Part shown: piece after piece, positions 60,772 through 64,000 of the stretch
How positions within the stretch are numbered: position 1 is the first letter of the stretch
Layout of the letters: each line of letters starts with the position of its first letter
DNA from: an uncultured Cytophagales bacterium
GTDB lineage: Bacteria; Bacteroidota; Bacteroidia; Cytophagales; Thermonemataceae
DNA length: 64,000 nt
NCBI GenBank assembly: GCA_937911505.1
Contig: CALEMF010000105.1
Location: forward strand, 1 to 64,000
Direction: 5' to 3'
Notes under the pieces: generated by a model
The model's input: the letters and a program-made list of their open reading frames with translations, nothing else
Databases searched by the model: none
Told to the model about the DNA's origin: nothing
Made by a program: the position numbers and the translations under genes

Positions 60772-62106
60772 ATGAATCGAGTACTTTTCTTAGTTTTAAT
60801 TTTTACACAATACAATCTATTAGGGCAACATCTACCCAAACAAGTACTATTAGATGATTTACGTTATCTGAATGAGGCGGTAGTGAATGGACATCCAGTT
60901 AACTCTTTTCCAACTAGACAATTTAACATAACCTCAGTAATAGCAGAGGCTGCAAAGCTATCGAAAGATAGTATATCTCCTTTGGAATATACACGCTGGA
61001 TCAAAAAAGGCATTTTTCATATTGGTTGTATCCATACTTCTATTAACGATAATCCATTGTTAGCGGAAAAACGTAATACCTTATACCTTCCCCTAACAGT
61101 ACTGGTTACGCAAGAAGGTTTAATGATAACTGGCTGTATTGACAGCTCGAAGGTGAATCAGGTGATTACTAAAGTTAATGGTATCGAGGCAGATTCAATC
61201 ATACAGGTGTATGCTTTTTACAGAGCAAGTGATGGGGGTAGTGACGCATTTTCAAGAGAGTATTTTCACTACAACTCTTCAAGATTAGTGCCTTTGCTTT
61301 TAAATAACCCTAAACGATACAATATCAAAACGATCAATGATGAATTTTCTCTGGACGCGCAAAGTACTATTTTTCTTAAACAACCTGAGATAAGTAATGC
61401 CAGCAGCCCTTTAAAAAATAAAAATAATGCGCTTCTTTCAATTGGAGGTTTCGACATTTTAAAAGTTAATTCATTCTCAAAATCAGATAAGCGATTTTAC
61501 GCTAAGGTATTTAAAAGGTTAAATCAAATACAAAGTAAAAAGCTCTTGGTTGACCTAAGAGGTAATATAGGCGGAAACAGAAAAGCCGCAATTGCCTTAA
61601 CGGCCTATCTAGCAGATAGTACATTTGGATACGCCATCCTACAACCTAAAAAACTTAAAACCAGCAAATATCTCAATGGTAAAGGAAAGTTTTACTTATT
61701 ACTATCTAAGCTGAAATACAATGTAGGGCACTTTTATAAAAGAAAGGGTACGCCTCTGGGAGGTAAGTACACCTACTCTAGCAAACCTAAAAAGAAATAT
61801 CACTATACTGGAAAAATCTATGTCCTCACTGATGGATTTACTGCCTCTGCATCAACAATGGTAACTTCCTGGCTGAAGCAGCATGCTAACGCTACTTTTA
61901 TGGGTACTCAATCAGGAGGTGGCTATAATGGTAATAATGGCGGTTCCTTCCCACTGATCTCACTTCCCAACTCGGGCATTGAAATCACGTTTCCAGCGTA
62001 CCGCATTATTCTGGATGAGCAATCGTCCCAATATACTGGTATTACTCCAGAAATTGTTCTAGACACCCATAGTGATTTAGAGGATATTATTAAAGATTTA
62101 GAGTGA
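60772..62106 (+). CDS. S41 family peptidase
   Basis: 444 residues with a signal peptide (VLFLVLIFTQYNLLGQHLP). N-terminal helical region with LPKQVLLDDLRYLNEAVVNG, the typical opening of this subgroup. Core: KLLVDLRGNIGGNRKAAIAL and IYVLTDGFTASASTMVTSWL with the nucleophile Ser in TASAST; then FMGTQSGGGYNGNNGGSFPL and TGITPEIVLDTHSD. Third S41 gene of the window and similar in plan to the one at 51628. Periplasmic. Confidence 0.85.
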   Translation: MNRVLFLVLIFTQYNLLGQHLPKQVLLDDLRYLNEAVVNGHPVNSFPTRQFNITSVIAEAAKLSKDSISPLEYTRWIKKGIFHIGCIHTSINDNPLLAEKRNTLYLPLTVLVTQEGLMITGCIDSSKVNQVITKVNGIEADSIIQVYAFYRASDGGSDAFSREYFHYNSSRLVPLLLNNPKRYNIKTINDEFSLDAQSTIFLKQPEISNASSPLKNKNNALLSIGGFDILKVNSFSKSDKRFYAKVFKRLNQIQSKKLLVDLRGNIGGNRKAAIALTAYLADSTFGYAILQPKKLKTSKYLNGKGKFYLLLSKLKYNVGHFYKRKGTPLGGKYTYSSKPKKKYHYTGKIYVLTDGFTASASTMVTSWLKQHANATFMGTQSGGGYNGNNGGSFPLISLPNSGIEITFPAYRIILDEQSSQYTGITPEIVLDTHSDLEDIIKDLE

Positions 62107-62626
62107 AAGCATCATAGTAACCTCTTGTCGCTAATTAAGCAAAATAGCCTGATGTATGGACAAGACAAGGCCAACTATAAAGTGCCATTCTGGTATAATT
62201 GGTAGGGGTCAATACACGACCCTCATAGTGACGCAACGACCCGCCTATTCAGCGGTTTTGGGAAAGCGTACAGAAAGGATGGAAACTATAAGAAGGGACT
62301 TAGATAAACGAGGTTAAAAACACAGTGATCAACAACAAACGTGAGCAGTAACCACACGATTCATAATTACAAATCAAAAAAGATATTACAGCTTTTATAA
62401 GCCGTCTATTTACCAAGGAGAAACATAGTTTCCACGATTTTTCATTTGCAAACCATTAATTATCAGCAATATATGCCCAACAAGGATAATCTTCTCAATA
62501 AACGCTCTCATTTGTCATATGTTAATAAATTATTATTTTTTACGACAAGATTCTTTTAAGATAGTATCATCTATTATTTTTAATAAGGTAAATTTTCATT
62601 CTAACACATTAACAAAGAATTAAACT
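62107..62626. other. 520-bp gap without a supported gene
   Basis: Apart from short decayed ORFs on both strands, nothing codes convincingly. GAGCAGTAACCACACG and AACAACAAACGTGAG near 62330-62350 look vaguely like array arms but no pair could be drawn. AT-rich sequence just before ATG 62627 (AATAAGGTAAATTTTC) probably holds the promoter. Confidence 0.5.
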
Positions 62627-63037
62627 ATGGGACTTAAAGAACGAAGAGCCATCAAGGCATTGGAAGAGAATCAATACCCTGTCCTCAAACAAAAAGTGTC
62701 TGATACGATTGGGTTCGAGGTTGAGTTTGAAATCGACTGGGACTCATTGGCCCTTGAAGGAAGAGGTAATCTCTATGAAGAAGGCTTCGAAAAAATATTT
62801 GTTGAGCCACTAGTAGGCGCTTTTGCCTCTATTTGCCAAGATGACATGGGAAAAGAAGCCTTGAAAGAATCCTTGAAAAAGGTTGTTATCAAAGATGAGA
62901 ATGGTATTACTTCTTACAATACTTGGATCACCTTTGACACTGGTGTACTCACCTTGGATCATAAAATTGATACCAACCACAACTACGTCGAGGAGCGCAA
63001 AAATAAAATACAAGAAACGCTCGAGGCAGCCCTTTAA
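62627..63037 (+). CDS. Small hypothetical protein
   Basis: 136 residues, soluble, acidic. GLKERRAIKALEENQYPVLK then QKVSDTIGFEVEFEIDWDSL at the N-terminus, and WITFDTGVLTLDHKIDTNHN before a C-terminal helix. No signal and no recognised family. Closed by a strong terminator 12 bases after the stop; higher GC than the array genes, so it looks like an ordinary host gene. Confidence 0.72.
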   Translation: MGLKERRAIKALEENQYPVLKQKVSDTIGFEVEFEIDWDSLALEGRGNLYEEGFEKIFVEPLVGAFASICQDDMGKEALKESLKKVVIKDENGITSYNTWITFDTGVLTLDHKIDTNHNYVEERKNKIQETLEAAL

Positions 63038-63048
63038 CAAAGATCTAC

Positions 63049-63077
63049 AGAGGTAGCAATCAAAAGCTACCTCTTTT
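63049..63077 (+). terminator. Intrinsic terminator
   Basis: AGAGGTAGC (63049-63057) pairs perfectly with GCTACCTCT (63066-63074) around an eight-base loop, followed by TTTT. It ends the gene at 62627-63037. The following 480 bases to 63559 show no supported gene. Confidence 0.8.
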
Positions 63078-63558
63078 GTTCATTGATCTTACTAGCAACA
63101 CTGACTATTACAGCAAAGTATGAAAAAGATAGACTATTTGGATATTTTTCACTATAGTAAATATGATAAAATAACACCACTTTGTTCGTTAATTCCATAG
63201 TACAGAAGCAAACATTACAGACTTGTGAAGAAATGGGTAGTTTGGAATGGATAGGTACTTACCCTATCTGATATCTCAGCATTTACAGAATACATCGGAC
63301 TAAAATCTGGGTTGTTCAATTGACTTACACTTTCCAAAAGTTATGGTGATCCCCCAATTGTAGTAAGCCAGAATGCTAACAATAAGTGTAGATACTACAT
63401 AGCATATACGTTTTTTACACTGCTTAACGGAATAGCTAGCTATAGCTTTTACTTTTCTAACGCCCATTCAGAATACTCCCTCAGTAGAAAAAGTTTAAGC
63501 ACCGTTGGTAGAATAGTATTTCTTTGCTTACATTCGAGATGATCTAGTTTCAATATTT

Positions 63559-64000
63559 ATGACCTTTTTTTTAATCGATCTACTCATTATTCCTGCTATC
63601 CTGCAAGGTTTTCTAATAGCAGCAGCGCTCGTTAATATTAAGCAGGGCAGTCTGCAAGCCAACCGTTCACTGGCTGCATTACTTGTTTGTTGTACCCTCA
63701 CTTTACTAGGAAAGCTACTCTACACACGTGCTGATACTGCATTATTACAGCTTGCAATGGTCTTAGATACCGTTATTTTTCTCTTTTGTCCTTTCATCTA
63801 TCTTTTTCTTAGGTATCTATTCTTTTATGACGCAGTCAAAAATAAGTTTCTACATTTTATTCCAGCAGGTGTCTATTTGAGTATCATTCTATACCTTCTA
63901 ACGGTTGGACGTGGCCACTACGCCGAGCTAGCACAAACCGGTAGTATGGGGTTATTCTATTACATAGAAGAAGGCGTAGGTCTGCTCATCAACCTTATTT
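63559..64000 (+). CDS. Membrane-sensor AraC-type regulator, N-terminal part (cut by window end)
   Basis: Open frame from ATG 63559 to the window edge, 147 codons so far. Four hydrophobic segments are visible: FLIDLLIIPAILQGFLIAAA, SLAALLVCCTLTLLGKLLY, TVIFLFCPFIYLFLRYLFFY and FIPAGVYLSIILYLLTVG, and the FLRYLFFYDAVKNKFLHFIP segment. This is the pattern of the N-terminal membrane domain of Bacteroidota regulators that carry a C-terminal AraC HTH. The HTH part would lie beyond the window, so the assignment is provisional. Confidence 0.65.
   Translation, partial: MTFFLIDLLIIPAILQGFLIAAALVNIKQGSLQANRSLAALLVCCTLTLLGKLLYTRADTALLQLAMVLDTVIFLFCPFIYLFLRYLFFYDAVKNKFLHFIPAGVYLSIILYLLTVGRGHYAELAQTGSMGLFYYIEEGVGLLINLI

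Overview
The window looks like Bacteroidota chromosome, most likely a Cytophagales-type marine or soil bacterium. The evidence is a TonB receptor with a carboxypeptidase-regulatory N-domain, paired AraC and short Crp/Fnr regulators, lipoboxes of the SxC/GC type, an AT-rich genome and no recognisable Shine-Dalgarno sequences. No rRNA, tRNA, CRISPR array, integrase or transposase gene was seen.

Layout. (1) 1-954: a lone methyltransferase gene behind a repeat tail that recurs at 21078-21237. (2) 1057-10665, minus strand: ordinary host genes. These are a TetR-controlled YbhGFSR-type efflux operon (tetR, tolC-like, HlyD-like, two separate ABC ATPases, two ABC-2 permeases), then a DUF2147 protein and an LpxR-like lipid A deacylase; an unrecognised exported membrane protein lies upstream. 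(3) 10964-13582: clpB on the plus strand, with a terminator. (4) 13.7 to about 53.7 kb: some 35 small, unrelated, AT-rich genes, every one on the plus strand. They occur as single genes or two-gene units: lipoproteins, alpha/beta hydrolases, S12/S41/C1 peptidases, AraC/TetR/Crp regulators, DUF433-DUF5615, and SUKH, DUF6210, DUF2262-like and DUF1801 proteins. Nearly every gap holds an imperfect palindrome whose outer ends read like RYYYAAC/TACAAC on the left and GTTRRRY/GTTGTA on the right, and in many cases the next start codon follows the right GTT within 10-35 bases. (5) 54.2-64 kb: further plus-strand accessory genes (Crp regulator, DUF4386, amidohydrolase, DUF4304, CPBP protease, S41 peptidase) in which the palindromes fade out. 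The window ends inside the membrane part of a putative AraC-type regulator.

Main interpretation. The 13.7-53.7 kb region has the architecture of an integron-like gene-cassette array: same-strand promoterless genes, each followed by a recombination-site-like palindrome of roughly 58-150 bp. The palindromes belong to several families (called A, B, C, D and the linker E below), and are sometimes stacked two in a row as if an ORF-less cassette were present. No integron integrase lies in the window and the core triplets are often degenerate, so this could be a CALIN-like array served by an integrase elsewhere, a related but different recombination system, or a family of intergenic repeats that spread by another route. 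A 161-bp MITE-like element with a 3-bp target duplication sits inside one of the sites. A roughly 200-bp GC-rich inverted repeat at 20.95-21.15 kb is a second unexplained structure.

Several genes show decay or altered active sites: an AraC gene with two in-frame TAA codons, an outer-membrane-barrel pseudogene with three frameshifts, an esterase-fold protein without its nucleophile, an SDR protein without its YxxxK motif, and a likely frameshift near 40.73 kb.
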